Shown here one piece after another: positions 49,122-60,287 of a stretch of 64,000 bases of DNA. Position numbers and translations under genes: made by a program. This stretch comes from Oxytricha trifallax (Eukaryota; Ciliophora; Spirotrichea; Sporadotrichida; Oxytrichidae). Under the pieces are notes generated by a model. That model saw nothing but the letters and a program-made list of their open reading frames with translations. It searched no databases and was not told the DNA's origin. The stretch lies in NCBI GenBank assembly GCA_000711775.1, contig ARYC01000051.1:1-64000 (forward strand), written 5' to 3'. The stretch's first letter is position 1; every line of letters starts with the position of its first letter.

Positions 49122-49688
49122 GGTATCAAGAGCAGACTGGCTGGCGATTTGGCAATCAAACCCAAGAAAGAGGATAAAATATTTTTAAGTACAGAATTCC
49201 TAATTAAACTCATGGTGATGGGATGGATCACAATGTACTTAAGCATTGAAAGATTTCGACCACAAGAAGAAAGATGTAAAAAGATCTTTTAAAGATAATT
49301 AACGACAGTACAGAATCTAGAAGAAAAGAAATTATTGAATGGTTGCTCTAGAGAGCATAGGAGAGTCGTCAACGAAGAGTAGCTTCATGAAGATAAAATT
49401 TCAAGAAAACATATTGAAGATGTCACAGTGGAGATGTGTTTAAGATAAGTTTAGGAGACTCAGTTCAGTGAAGAGAGGATCTCACATCTGATTCTTCCTC
49501 CCATTGTCTTTAATGACAAAGAAATTCTTCAACTCGAAAGTATATTAGGTCAACAAACTGGAAACTCAAAAAATCATTAGATAATGGAGAGATCAGATTA
49601 CGCCAAAAGCATGCTCATCCGGCATGCTGTAAAAAGCATGCCGGAATAAAAGCTGCAGGAGTTGAGTGATTAATTAAAGAAAAAGTGA
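49122..49688 (+). CDS. Candidate gene segment, about 188 codons to UGA
   Basis: Plus-strand frame, UAR as Gln, open from the AT boundary at about 49122 to UGA at 49686-49688; the first ATG is 49212. It reads IKSRLAGDLAIKPKKEDKIF upstream of that ATG, then GWITMYLSIERFRPQEERCK, REHRRVVNEEQLHEDKISRK and RISHLILPPIVFNDKEILQL, ending in a Lys-rich run. High charge and heptad-like spacing suggest helical or coiled-coil structure. Base composition is clearly less AT-rich than the flanks. After the UGA a shifted frame stays open (VTKVIQDQNQEKQAGSLVLL) to about 49790, so a frameshift or small intron is possible. The family was not recognised. It could be a macronuclear-destined segment or a germline-limited gene. 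Confidence 0.5.
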
Positions 49689-49799
49689 CGAAAGTAATAT
49701 AAGATTAAAATTAAGAAAAACAAGCAGGTAGCCTAGTACTGTTACAAAAACATTAAGGTCAAGTCAATAATAATATTGTGATGCGGATTATGTGGAAAG

Positions 49800-50240
49800 A
49801 GTCAGTAAATATTTATTTGGCAAATTAAATATTAATAAACAACAGTATAGAATATTGTAATTATTAATATTTGAAAACATTTAATTGACAAACTTAGTTA
49901 AAAAAATTTAAGTTTTAGTTGCCTCGAATTTTATATTTATTATATTTTATGCAAAGCTTATTTTATTCCACTCTCAATTCATAATATTTCTTAATTTATT
50001 TTTTTAATCGAATAATATTAATTATGTTAAAATATTGCTAATATAGCTTGCTTAATTTTTGTTAACTATTATTTAAAATTGTTATTTAAAAGTTGCAAAA
50101 AGTATTTATCAAAATACAAGATCATATTTAATTATTTTTAATTATTCACTATAAAACTTTAACAAACATAATTATATCTAATTATAAATATACCAAAGAT
50201 ATCTATCAATCTTATTTTTTAATTATTTACTCATTTGCTG
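49800..50240. other. AT-rich insert between two candidate coding segments
   Basis: AT-rich non-coding DNA. If the segments on either side belong to one gene, this would be an internal eliminated sequence. No convincing matching repeat at the two edges was identified. Confidence 0.3.
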
Positions 50241-50294
50241 ACAGATCTTCGCTGAAAATCTAAGTAATTTATAAAGTACTAAGCTGACCGTCTA

Positions 50295-50810
50295 ATGAGC
50301 TAGGCAGAAATCAATTAAGTGAGTGACCCATAGGATTGTGACATATTAGCAATACTTATATTAATCTCCTAGCATTGGAGTTACCAGGAGAACAGATATT
50401 TCAGATAGTTCTGTAGAACAGAGCTAAGATAATACTGTTACAAACATTAGTCTATTATGAAGGAGAAATTAGAAAGAAAATGGACGGAAATTTTGCAGAA
50501 GTAGAAGACAATCTAGTCAAAAAAAGGGTGGAGATAATTTAGAATGTTTAAGAATGGAAGAGAGGAGACAGTGAAACTCAAGCTCACTCAAAACCTTACA
50601 ATGATTAAACTATTACTTATAAGATAAGAAGCTCAACAAAAGATGGAAGAAGCAATAATAGCGGTTGACCACAATGATAAGCGAATATAAAAACACAAAA
50701 TCAACATGAATGATGATGAATCATAGAGAAACATAGAGGGGAAATGCGAACTAAGTTTTTAACATTCCTTTCAATAATAATATCAAGCATTTTACATGTA
50801 AATAAGTTGA
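50295..50810 (+). CDS. Candidate coding segment, low certainty
   Basis: Less AT-rich region, 50240-50760. One frame runs from ATG 50295 to UGA 50808-50810 (171 aa, including IMKEKLERKWTEILQKQKTI). However, pieces in other frames look at least as protein-like: IGVTR then RTDISDSSVEQSQDNTV, then MDGNFAEVEDNLVKKRVEII and EWKRGDSETQAHSKPYND, then INMNDDESQRNIEGKCELSF in the first frame. That pattern suggests a decayed or intron-containing gene read in shifting frames. No domain was recognised. It may continue the segment at 49122-49688. Confidence 0.3.
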
Positions 50811-51895
50811 ATTTATTTTCACCTTAATTTATTATCTATAACTTAAACATAACTCTATCAAATTTAAATAATATTTTTTCGGGTACATTAATAACAAAAT
50901 CAATGAAATTAATATTCAATTTAAATGTATAATTTAAACATTGAAATCTTTTAGAATACTTGATGAAAATAGCGAAAACTAAGAACAAATATTAATTTTT
51001 GGAGTAAAGGCCTTTTTCATTTATTAATAAGTAGTACGATCTAATTGATCATATATATAATTGTTTGTTTTTTTTAAAGAAAAATTATCTATATTCATAA
51101 TAATCAAAAAAAGAATATTTAATAGTTAAAAATATTTTGTTAGTTAGTTTTTAATATATATATTTTTATTATTAATTTAATAAAGAATATTTTCAAATCA
51201 AAATAAACTACTCTCTTAAAATTATTGAAAATATTTAATAGTTCGTGAAAACAGATCCTAAATATTAATTTTATAATTTAATATATTAAAACTTCGTAGT
51301 TGTAGCCTTATTATTTATAAAAATAAATGATTATTTTATTTTATATAATTCAATATAAAATTGGATATCCACTTATGATTGACATTTAAAAATAGATTTA
51401 GGTAATTTAATTAAAAAAATCCGATTTAAAATTTTAAATAATATATAAATGAGAAGATAAATAATTTTTCACTTAGTTTTATGCTATTTTTATCAATTTT
51501 TGTTTTTTATTTCCAAATTTCTATGTTTAAATAATGGACATACAAACACTATATTTAAATTTGATTTTAGGGATTTTCATAAATATTTTAAAAATATGTA
51601 TTTTCAAGATTTTAAATCATCAGGCTTTAATTAATTTAGTTTATCTACAGATTATAAAAATCATAAGAAAATTAAAAAAATTAAATGATAAAAACTTGTA
51701 TAAAACCTAGAAAAGTGCTATTAAGAAAGTAATATTTATCATTAATTATCATAAAGAATTGTTATAAATAAGAAAAACCCATATGACTAGAAATTAAAAA
51801 ATTTAATAATGATAAGTTTTTAAATTTCATTTGTCAGTATATTTTGTTTCTAAATTATTATAATAAAAATACTCTTATTTTTTATATGTACATAA
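50811..51895. other. AT-rich DNA, nothing recognised
   Basis: No coding signal. Confidence 0.5.
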
Positions 51896-51897
51896 TT

Positions 51898-52138
51898 AAA
51901 AAACTTATGACGGAATAGAACAGCAAAACATAGAATATAAGCAGTTTAAGCCTCCAAGAGATGACCTAACTTAATATTTAAAATTCAGTTCATTCACTTT
52001 AATTTGAAAAATTAAAGTGAAATAATGACTTTAACTTTACTTTTATATTTATATTCGCAAGAAAATTCAAGCTTGTTTCGGAAATAGTCTTCAAAAAAAA
52101 GCAATTCAAATTCGAGATACTTCTGCAAATAATTCTAT
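51898..52138 (+). other. Two short coding-like patches upstream of ZF-3
   Basis: 51898-51972 reads YDGIEQQNIEYKQFKPPRDD and 52054-52138 reads FARKFKLVSEIVFKKKQFKF, both on the plus strand with UAR as Gln, separated by AT-rich DNA. They lie just upstream of, and on the same strand as, zinc-finger locus ZF-3, so they could be N-terminal segments of the same gene. No matching junction repeats were established. Confidence 0.3.
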
Positions 52139-52207
52139 ATTGTAGTTTTATTAAAATTAACAAGGAAATATTTTATTATTGCTTAATATATATATATATA
52201 AATAAAC

Positions 52208-52246
52208 TGCACTTTCGAAGATTGCTCAAGGTCTTTTGCTCGATCA
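52208..52246 (+). CDS. Zinc-finger segment 1, locus ZF-3
   Basis: Reads CTFEDCSRSFARS: both Cys (C-x4-C) and the Phe of finger 1. It is cut at ATCA (52243-52246), which recurs at 52631-52634. Joining there gives SFARSARLEQH, aligning with SFARKNRLDHH and SFARNSRLHQH of the other loci without a gap. Confidence 0.7.
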
Positions 52247-52634
52247 TATTTATAATTAATTTTATAATTTTTTTAATATTTAAAATAATGTTAGCAAACT
52301 TAATTTAAAAAAAGTAAGCTAATATAAGCAAAGACAATATATATTCCTCGAGATATAGATAAAATTTGTTTTTGTATAAGAAAATAATTTGTGATGATCT
52401 GAGCTTCTAAAAAGTCTTAAATTCGATTGGTGATGATATATAAATTAAAAAGTAATAATAATATCTAGAGGCATTTGTAGTATGCTCTTTATTAATGTTG
52501 TATTAAGTTATTCAATAGAAGTTTTTAAATTATAATTTTAATAAATAATAGAAATTAATATTTCTCTTCTAAAATTTGAATTCAAAAAATGTAAATAGAC
52601 CTCTATTAATATTTTGATTATATTATTTAAATCA
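52247..52634. other. Putative eliminated insert 1 of ZF-3 (388 bp)
   Basis: AT-rich insert bounded by the direct repeat ATCA (52243-52246 and 52631-52634). Its removal fuses the two halves of zinc finger 1 in frame at the homologous position. Confidence 0.6.
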
Positions 52635-52698
52635 GCTAGATTAGAGCAGCATTTTAGAACTATTCACCTAAAAGAAGGTCTTCATATATGCCCTTTTA
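52631..52698 (+). CDS. Zinc-finger segment 2, locus ZF-3
   Basis: Reads SARLEQHFRTIHLKEGLHICPF: the Leu core and two His of finger 1, then the first Cys of finger 2. It is bounded by ATCA on the left and TTTA (52695-52698) on the right. The right edge falls at the same C-P-F site as the breaks in ZF-1 and ZF-2. Confidence 0.7.
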
Positions 52699-52776
52699 AA
52701 GTTATCATTAATTTGGGATAAAAGTATTTGATAGCATCCTATTATATGTAATTCTTGTCAAACTATTGTATATTTA
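52699..52776. other. Putative eliminated insert 2 of ZF-3 (78 bp)
   Basis: Short AT-rich insert between TTTA repeats (52695-52698 and 52773-52776). Its removal gives CPFRNPFNSLSEKGNL, the same length as CPFKSCGKSFAEK plus the GNL that follows in the other loci. Confidence 0.55.
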
Positions 52777-52853
52777 GAAATCCTTTTAATTCTTTATCTG
52801 AGAAAGGAAATCTCAAAGTACACGTTAGAGTCCATACAGGAGACAAACCTTTT
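52773..52853 (+). CDS. Zinc-finger segment 3, locus ZF-3
   Basis: Reads RNPFNSLSEKGNLKVHVRVH, then the linker TGDKPF. It provides the Leu core and both His of finger 2. The second Cys has become Pro and the core Phe Leu, so this finger is probably degenerate. It is cut after KPF, where the next segment begins 620 bp later. Confidence 0.65.
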
Positions 52854-53477
52854 CAATTATAATTTGGGGTAGTGCTCTCCTGGTGAGTGCAAGATTAATT
52901 TATAAAATAATTTCTTTTCATTTTTTCAAAACTAACTAAATTTCAATAATTATTCATTTATTTGGTCATACAGACCCTAAACTATGATTTGTGAGTATAG
53001 CAATTATCACTACATTATTTAATTATTATAAATTTATATATGATAAATTAATATTGAAAAAATAAGTAATTTTTATGGCATTTTATCTTAAATAATTGTT
53101 TTTAATTTCATTATAACAAATATAATGTATTATGTTTATATTAAAGTACTGCAAAATAAAACATAATACATTATATTTGTTATAATGAAATTAAAAACAA
53201 TTATTTAAGATAAAATGCCATAAAAATTACTTATTTTTTCAATATTAATTTATCATATATAAATTTATAATAATTAAATAATGTAGTGATAATTGCTATA
53301 CTCACAAATCATAGTTTAGGGTCTGTATGACCAAATAAATGAATAATTATTGAAATTTAGTTAGTTTTGAAAAAATGAAAAGAAATTATTTTATAAATTA
53401 ATCTTGCACTCACCAGGAGAGCACTACCTATAATTTTTCGAATCTAAAATTTTTCTCTAAATTAAATTTAATTTATT
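52854..53477. other. Putative eliminated insert 3 of ZF-3 (624 bp), containing a palindrome
   Basis: The insert separates KPF from ECEVC. A minimal TT repeat (52852-52853 and 53476-53477) would join them as KPFECEVCRKTF, the exact length of [12 protein letters not shown] in ZF-1. Almost all of it is the palindromic element 52868-53428. ZF-1 and ZF-2 have no insert at this site, so it was gained here. Confidence 0.5.
52868..53428. mobile_element. Palindromic element, 270-bp perfect arms
   Basis: Arms 52868-53137 and 53159-53428 appear identical over 270 bp, with a loop of 21 bp. It begins GGTAGTGCTCTCC. TATAATTT flanks it on both sides (52858-52865 and 53429-53436), an apparent 8-bp target duplication of the kind made by hAT-like transposases. 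There are no genes. Perfect arms imply very recent insertion or conversion. Confidence 0.8.
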
Positions 53478-53555
53478 GAATGCGAAGTCTGCCGTAAAAC
53501 CTTCCGCACTATCGGGAATTTTAAGGACCACGAAAGAAGACACAGCGGAATAAAG
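53476..53555 (+). CDS. Zinc-finger segment 4, locus ZF-3
   Basis: Reads ECEVCRKTFRTIGNFKDHERRHSGIK: a complete C2H2 finger ending in the DHERRH shared with ZF-1 and ZF-2, then the first half of a TGxKP-type linker, which implies a further finger. The sequence then leaves coding DNA at GTAAGT (53555-53560), which could be an intron donor or simply the next segment edge. Confidence 0.7.
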
Positions 53556-53560
53556 TAAGT

Positions 53561-55652
53561 CAAAAAAAATCATTATAATATGAGCGCAAAATAAAAGATA
53601 TACTTTCAATAAAATAACTTACCAAATATTGATTATGGTGAAAACATATTGTAAAACTGAGTAGTTAATAAAAGTAAGAATATAATAAATTTAATTAAAT
53701 ATTTTAAATTAAATCCATTTTTATTTGTTTAATTTAAATTTTTTTTAATTCAAATTTCTACAATCGTTTAAAAGAACTTCATATATTTTTATAAAATTAA
53801 GATCAAGGTAGAGACTGGTTATAATTTCATTTATACAGTAAAAATGAAGATATAAAAACTCATAAAAAATAATTTATTTCATTTAAATATGCCGTTTAAG
53901 ATGAGAAACTAATTAAATCTAAAAGCTTTTTAGAAATATCAAGATAATATGTCTATAGAATCAAAAATTTCTCTATATAATGAGTATCTTCTGCATTATC
54001 AAATGCATTTTTTAGATATAAGAAAATCTTTTGGCTGTTTTTAACTTCCAAAATTGTATATAATCTGGCTTTCAAAAGCAGATATCCTGTTTCTTGAATA
54101 TTCAAGATAATATCATTATCATTACTTACTATAGTCTTCATTTTTATAAGCTTGGTTCTAAACTTTTAAGAGAGCAACGATGACAAGAGAGAATAATATA
54201 TTTATATAAGTTTTCTAATTTATTAAGAAAGATATTTTTAAAAATAGGAAAATTTTACTTAATTATTCATTATCAACTATAAATTAATGTTTATTTATAG
54301 AATTTTCTATTTATGAATAGAGTTTTGCACTTTATTATATATTGTCAAAAATTGTTCATTATATTAATAAACATTTATTTCACAAAAATCCATTGTGCTG
54401 AATCCATTTATTAATCGAATGTTTTCTTAACTAAATTTTTTCATGTCTAATTATTTATTTTATAATTTTCTCAAGAATAATGTACTTTCTTAATATTCCT
54501 ATCAACTATTATTAGAAAAATTTACTTAATAAAATCTGAAAAGGAATATCATTCTATTTATTTCATATTAAGTATAGACTATGTTTTATTATAATAAGAT
54601 GAATTCTATATCCATAACGAATCTATTTTCATAGATTAAAATAGAATAATAAAGAATTTTGTAAATCATTATAATCTAAGAAGTTCTAACTAATTATTGA
54701 TTTTCAATTATTGAGTAAAATTATATTAAAATTAAATGAATTTATTAAGAAATTAAAATTATGAATTTTCAATTTCTTCTGTCAATATTGTTGAACATTT
54801 TGTGAAATTTATATTTTCTCAAATTACTTACAATTCATTTCAACTTAAGCATAAATCATTCATAAATCAATACTCTACTCAATATAGCATATCTAAAAAA
54901 TATGAAAGTGTAATTGCATTAATATTATAATTATGATGAATAATTATTCTAATTATATTACTCTTTTCTAGAAATTATAATATGCTCTACTACTATAAAT
55001 ATATAAATAATTTAATTCTAAATTTCATAAATTTTATACTAAAAGTATTTATTAAAATTATGTATGCTCTGAAACTTTTGTATTTACTAATAAATATATA
55101 TAATTTTTAAGATAGGTATAATACACAAAATAAATTATCATAAATATAATTATTTATTTTTGCTTAAAATTAATTGAAATAATTTTTTTTAATTTTAATG
55201 GTAAATGTGCTTGGTTTCCATTTCGTATACTGATAAAAAATTATTTCGATTTATAAATAAGTATAAAATTATTAGTTTTATATTTATAACTATATAAACT
55301 GATTTGCGGTCAATAATTGATCATATTATTTTATTTTGCCCATTGTACCTCTTTTATCGAAAATCTCAATTTTCCATACTAATAAACTTTATTTAAAATA
55401 ATTATTTTTTATAAAGAGCTAAATTTTAATAATTGAAAACAAGTTTTATGGAAGTGATTATTATTAGATTTTCAATGCTATAGTTATTATTGAATAATTA
55501 AGGTAGGTGCAATTTTGATATAGAAATTAATCTTTTTTTTAACAATTTGGAATAAAATTATAAAAAAGTATTTATAATTCTTTTTATTTATTTTAGTAAT
55601 AAAACTTTAATGAACAATTGGGAATTTTTGGGGAGAGGTTTTTTAGCCTCAT
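53561..55652. other. AT-rich DNA, nothing recognised
   Basis: No convincing coding signal. No continuation of the ZF-3 finger array was found. Confidence 0.45.
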
Positions 55653-55655
55653 ATT

Positions 55656-55745
55656 CAAATCCCAAAAAACTCCTCAATTAGATGTTATAGTATTTTGATT
55701 TGTAAGATCTTGTTGAGGTCTTATTAGGGTTAGTAAAGAAAACAA
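55656..55745. repeat. Left terminal inverted repeat of TBE copy d
   Basis: From CAAATCCCAAAAAACTCC through AATTAGAT to GGTCTTATTAGGGTTAGTAAAGAA. Reverse-complemented, it matches the right end at 60645-60738 over about 90 bp. Confidence 0.8.
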
Positions 55746-55789
55746 AGGTTTTATGTGAATTTAAACTATATTATTAAAGAATGTTAGGT

Positions 55790-57250
55790 GATTTTATTAA
55801 AAAACAAATTTTATCTGCTTATCCTTGTTGTACCTCTTTTATCTTACCATATCTAGTGACTCAAGCATTTCATCTCTAAAAATTATCATCTTTAATATAG
55901 TTCATATTACTTTACATATATCTTCTTGTTTTACAAACTTCTAAGCTAAATTAAATGATTATTTTGCATTCTTAGTACCAAAATAAGACATGCTTTCCAT
56001 TTCGCTTTAAAATTTAAAATTGCCTTTGCTCAAGTTACAATCTTTTATCGCAAGGCTATATTGAATTTGTTAACTTCAAATTATAAAGGACAAAGGTTCA
56101 GCATTACATGTTCAGGCTTCAAATCTCTATGAGCATAGCCAAGTTCATGCCAGTTTCTTAAAATGACCTTTTAGTATACCCCAGTAGAATTCAATTCCAT
56201 TAAACTAAGACAAAGTTACATTTAATATATAAATTAACTTGATTAAAACCTTCTGACCTACCAATTAATCATCATCAATCTTCTTAATTCTTTCTTTTAT
56301 ATATACTGTGTTCATTTCTGAATCCAATAAGCTACTCCTTAACACCCTTTATCATTTCAGATTGTATAGCACTTAAATTATCTGGCTATCTGTAATGATA
56401 AAGATAGTATCTAAGAATCATTTAATATTTCATTAGCCTTTGTCCGATGAATCCAAAGCCTAAAAGAAAACCATCAAACTAAAGCAAGTTCGTGCAATCT
56501 CAAAGCCCGTCTTAAGATCATATATTCGTTAGCAAACTCATTCAGGTATTGCTCATTCTAATGAGATACTTAAAGAATAGACCTTATATGCATACCCATC
56601 AACTACTATGAATTTTGCATTGTTAGGCACGTTTTATTCAAGTAGTTTTCTATACAGTTGCTATGCTCAACTACATTTAATGGAGGAATATGCATAGCTC
56701 TCTCTATTAGAAGAAGGCTTAGAAGTTATTCCTTGCTAATTAATTTATCAGTTCAAATCGCTTCTGTCACTCCTACTGCTCTCTTTAAGACTTAAGATTT
56801 CTGGTTTTTCTATTTCAGGGTGGTAGTTTTTGAGTCTTTTGTCTTACATCAAGTACTCATAAAGTTTATGCTTTTGCTTAAGCATCTTTACTTTAGTTGA
56901 GAGAGTGTAAGACTTCATACAAGCAGTGAATTGATATTTGCCATCAACTTTTTCATGCTTAAAATAGATCTTGAATTTGCTAGAGTTTATCTATTTAAGT
57001 TTGATTCAGTAGAGAAGACTTTTTAGCACTTTTAGTATCCAATTCTGTCAGTTCTTTTACTTCCTCATCATCTTAAATTTATGCCTGTACTCCCATATCT
57101 CCTCTATATTTATTTTTCCTGATTTCATGACCGAAATCCTCTCCTTCAAACATAAGAGCTCTAAATTCTAATTTCTCTCGACATAAATTATTTCAGGCCT
57201 ATTAGTTGAGCCAATATCCTCCTTCGAGTTAAACAGCTTTGCGATTTAAG
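55790..57250 (-). pseudogene. TBE kinase-type (57-kDa type) gene, decayed
   Basis: Homologous to the intact frame at 1-882. The catalytic loop survives as GYAHRDLKPEHVMLNL (HRD codons 56123-56131; the usual Asn is His). An N-terminal block reads FKIYFKHEKVDGKYQFTACM near 56960, followed by KSYTLSTKVKMLKQKHKLYE, and is shared with copy c. Upstream, MGVQAQIQDDEEVKELTELD lies near 57090. The region after the HRD loop is badly broken, with no readable DFG or GTPGY. UGA codons and frame changes occur throughout, so the protein cannot be made. Confidence 0.65.
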
Positions 57251-57329
57251 ATAGCCGAAATTCAAATATAAATATTTATTATAATCTCTCTAGTTAAAAT
57301 TACTCTGTATATGAGTTGGCACTGCAGCA

Positions 57330-57603
57330 ACAATGGCTGATTTTTAGGTGTTAGATATCATATTTATACTTAGTTTATAACTATTATTTTTATAATTCGT
57401 AACTAATATTTATAATTTTGATACCAACTTAGAAAAAAATCCAGGTTGGTACTAGTCCAATTGGGTTTTGAACCATTTTTGAACTTTTCCACTAAAACCT
57501 CATTAGTTTAAAACGTGATTCTAATTTATTTTTGGTACTATTAAATTGGTACCAATTGAAATTAAACAAATTTAGTACTAATTTAATGGAACTAAATTGA
57601 TAA
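57330..57603. promoter_or_regulatory. Conserved divergent spacer of TBE copy d
   Basis: Counterpart of 5000-5297. It keeps the palindromes AATTGGTACCAATT (57544-57557) and TTAGTACTAA (57571-57580) and the surrounding sequence (TTTTTGAACTTTTC, TTGGTACTATTAAATTGGTA, GGAACTAAATTGATAAAAAT). Conservation between two otherwise decayed elements, and the position between divergent genes, suggest a control region. This is inference. Confidence 0.45.
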
Positions 57604-58480
57604 AAATGCAGCTCCATTTATGCAGTTTGTTACGGCTTCTGCAAGCTTTCTCTACGTATCTTTACCAGACTGACCTGACCTGCTATAAGATGACCATATT
57701 TAAAAGTATGGTTTTAAACAATAGGATAAAGAACTCTATAAATTATATTTTGGAATTCATTAGCAGGATAAGTCTCTATATATATATATCTTACTCAACA
57801 TGGTAAGCATTTAACAAATACATTAAAAAATATTGTAGTTGGTTTATTTCTTCTAACTATGGAAGATCCCAAAAAGTATCATTCTTAAAGGCAATTCTCT
57901 GTAATTAGAAGAAAGCCTTTTAAAAAAATAGATAAAGCTGATAGAGATCCCTAACTAACCAGAGATATCTGTCTCTAATCTTTATAATGATGCTATAAAG
58001 ATGAAAAGTTGATAGTTTATCTTCCTACAAAGAAACAACTCTCTAACAAACTTCCAGAAAGGAGCTATTTCTTTTGTTATTCTTGGTACTTTGAGAGAGA
58101 GTTATCTCAGAAAGATCATATAAGAAGCTCACAATAAACGCTATTCTATTTCTCCTGAAGATTAAAAGAATAAAGGTATAATATAAAGGGAGACCTGGCT
58201 AGCGGAGCTTAAGAAGCATCCCTACCTCTCTAGTATGCTTTGATTAATAACTTTGTAGGGAAACTTGGAAGTGGTATATTTCTAATGAAAGACCATGCAA
58301 AAATTCACTGAGAAAGAAAGTCATAGACAATTCATGAAGTTAGCAAGAAATTTTATAAAGATGGTTAAAAGACAGATGAAATGAACATAGATGTTGGTTC
58401 TAGCTCAAAGAGAAGAAATATGGGCTCATACAAGCCATAAGAAGAGAAGAAGAAAGATAAGCCAAATCCCTTTCTGGGTT
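57604..58480 (+). pseudogene. TBE 22-kDa-type gene, decayed
   Basis: Plus-strand middle gene, homologous to 5298-6238 and 1048-1444. Readable blocks are APFMQFVTASASFLYVSLPD (near 57607), IEIPNQPEISVSNLYNDAIK (near 57940), the RYSISPED motif (near 58140) and KHPYLSSML (near 58220), then a basic C-terminus. UGA codons after LPD and after KMKS, plus frame changes, disable it. Confidence 0.6.
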
Positions 58481-58900
58481 AAATTAATATGTAAACTTAT
58501 TCATTCATTTAAATCTAAAACCTATTTATAAACATTCATTCTTCCTTTTATCGCACAAACTGTTTACTTATCTATGCCCACTCTCTTGCAGTTACTCGTA
58601 TTTATAGGCAAGTCATGAATTAGGTGATACTGTAGCAGTTTCTTGTAATGGGTTTTGATTTAACTCCAGAAAAATTTAATTCCATTAAATTATGAGTATG
58701 AACAGAGAGATTATCAAAAAACATAATTATCTCTTACTCGCTGTACTTATTTCTTAGCTTATGTCTGAACTATAAACAACTCTCGTTTAATATCGAGCGA
58801 TGATAATTCACATAACCTTTTAAGACATAATATTCGATATTGCCAGCTAAAATTGCATGAGCAACAATCTTTACAATTCAGTCATAGACTTCGATGTTAA

Positions 58901-59661
58901 GATAGAATTTTTAGAGTTATATAGAAATATTATCTTGAATTTAAATTTTTAATTTAATCAAGCTCTGTTTAACTTCTTAGTTTAGCTTAAAATCATCGTC
59001 TTCCTCATCATATTCTTTATTTCAAACTTTTCTTCCTCTTTAAGAATTGCTGCAAAATATTTCATTCTCATTCTTGACTTCAAAAACCTCAAGTTCCTCT
59101 TTTCATTTTGTCTTTTTTTAGTAAGAAAAGTCACTTCTTTATTTTATAAAGCTATATCAGAGATGCTGCATTCCATTTAATTCACAAAAAATTAATTAAA
59201 TTAGCGATGTTGATTAATTTAAATAAACTCAGCCTTAAATATTAAAAACATTCCTAAATTAAGACTTCTCAATTAAGGAAACTTATTTAATTAAAACTGT
59301 TAGCAACAAGTTTAATCTCTGATCATTAAAACTTTGAAATTATTAATTTGTTAATCTCTAATTTAATTAAATTTTTGTGAATTAAATGGAATGCAGCATC
59401 TCTGATATAGCTTTATAAAATAAAGAAGTGACTTTTCTAACTAAAAAAAGACAAAATGAAAAGAGGAACTTGAAGTTTTTGAAGTCAAGAATGAGAATGA
59501 AATATCTTGCAGCAATTCTTAAAGAGGAAGAAAAGTTTGAAATAAAGAATATGATGAGGAAGACGATGATTTTAAGCTAAACTAAGAAGTTAAACAGAGC
59601 TTGATTAAATTAAAAATTTAAATTCAAGATAATATTTTTATATAACTCTAAAAATTCTACC
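58901..59661. mobile_element. 761-bp palindromic element with TTAA duplication
   Basis: Inverted-repeat arms of about 310 bp. The ends read GATAGAATTTTTAGAG on the left and CTCTAAAAATTCTACC on the right. TTAA is present immediately outside both ends (58897-58900 and 59662-59665). Removing the element and one TTAA restores the transposase codons for KYVNIEVYD exactly, so the insertion and its 4-bp duplication are certain. TTAA duplication is the signature of piggyBac-type transposases, but the ends do not obviously match known piggyBac ends. It has no genes. Confidence 0.85.
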
Positions 59662-59872
59662 TTAACATACTTCATATACCAGGATTTATTTATAAAGGTG
59701 CTGAAGGTAAATACAGCTTCATCTACATGTATGAACTTGATTGTTATTGCCAATAGCTCTCTGAATTTAATCATATAAATATTTTAAATTGTCACTATAA
59801 AATGGCACTGTAAAATCAATCACTCTTTTGACATTCTTGAAAGTAATTCCATTTTTTCTTAAATATTGGATA

Positions 59873-60287
59873 TTACAGGAATAAAATAGAAATTTGGAAA
59901 ATACAATTTATTAAATTAATAATATATCAAGATTGTGGCAGATAAAGTTGGCCAATTTGAACGATCTTGGGCTCATTCGAACGAGAATTAAAAATTAGCT
60001 GAACTTTGTTGTTAACAGTACTATATTATCGAATCCCTGGAGCGAGATAACTCTACTTTAATGTGAGGGTAAAATTTAATGAATTAAGATGCGTTTAATT
60101 AAAGTCGAGGTATCTCGCTCCAGGGATTCGATAATATAGTACTGCCAATAACAAAGTTCAGCTAATTTTTGATTCTCGTACCAATGAGCCCAAGATCGTT
60201 CAAATTGGCCAACTTTAACTGCCACGATTTTGATTTTTTATTAATTAAATTAAGTATATTTTCCCAATTTCGAATTTATTCCTACAA
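59873..60287. mobile_element. TTGTAGGAAT-end palindromic element, copy 3
   Basis: 415-bp member of the family at 43778-44190, with ends TTACAGGAAT and ATTCCTACAA, flanked by TA (TAT). Arms share GTTGGCCAATTTGAACGATC and TGGAGCGAGATA blocks with copy 1. It lies inside the transposase gene of TBE copy d, so it inserted after that TBE did. Confidence 0.85.

Noticed and set aside
53800..53870. Further zinc finger downstream of ZF-3 (stretch reading KNEDIKTHKK)
   Set aside because: It has a single His and no Cys pair or linker, and is too weak to separate from chance.
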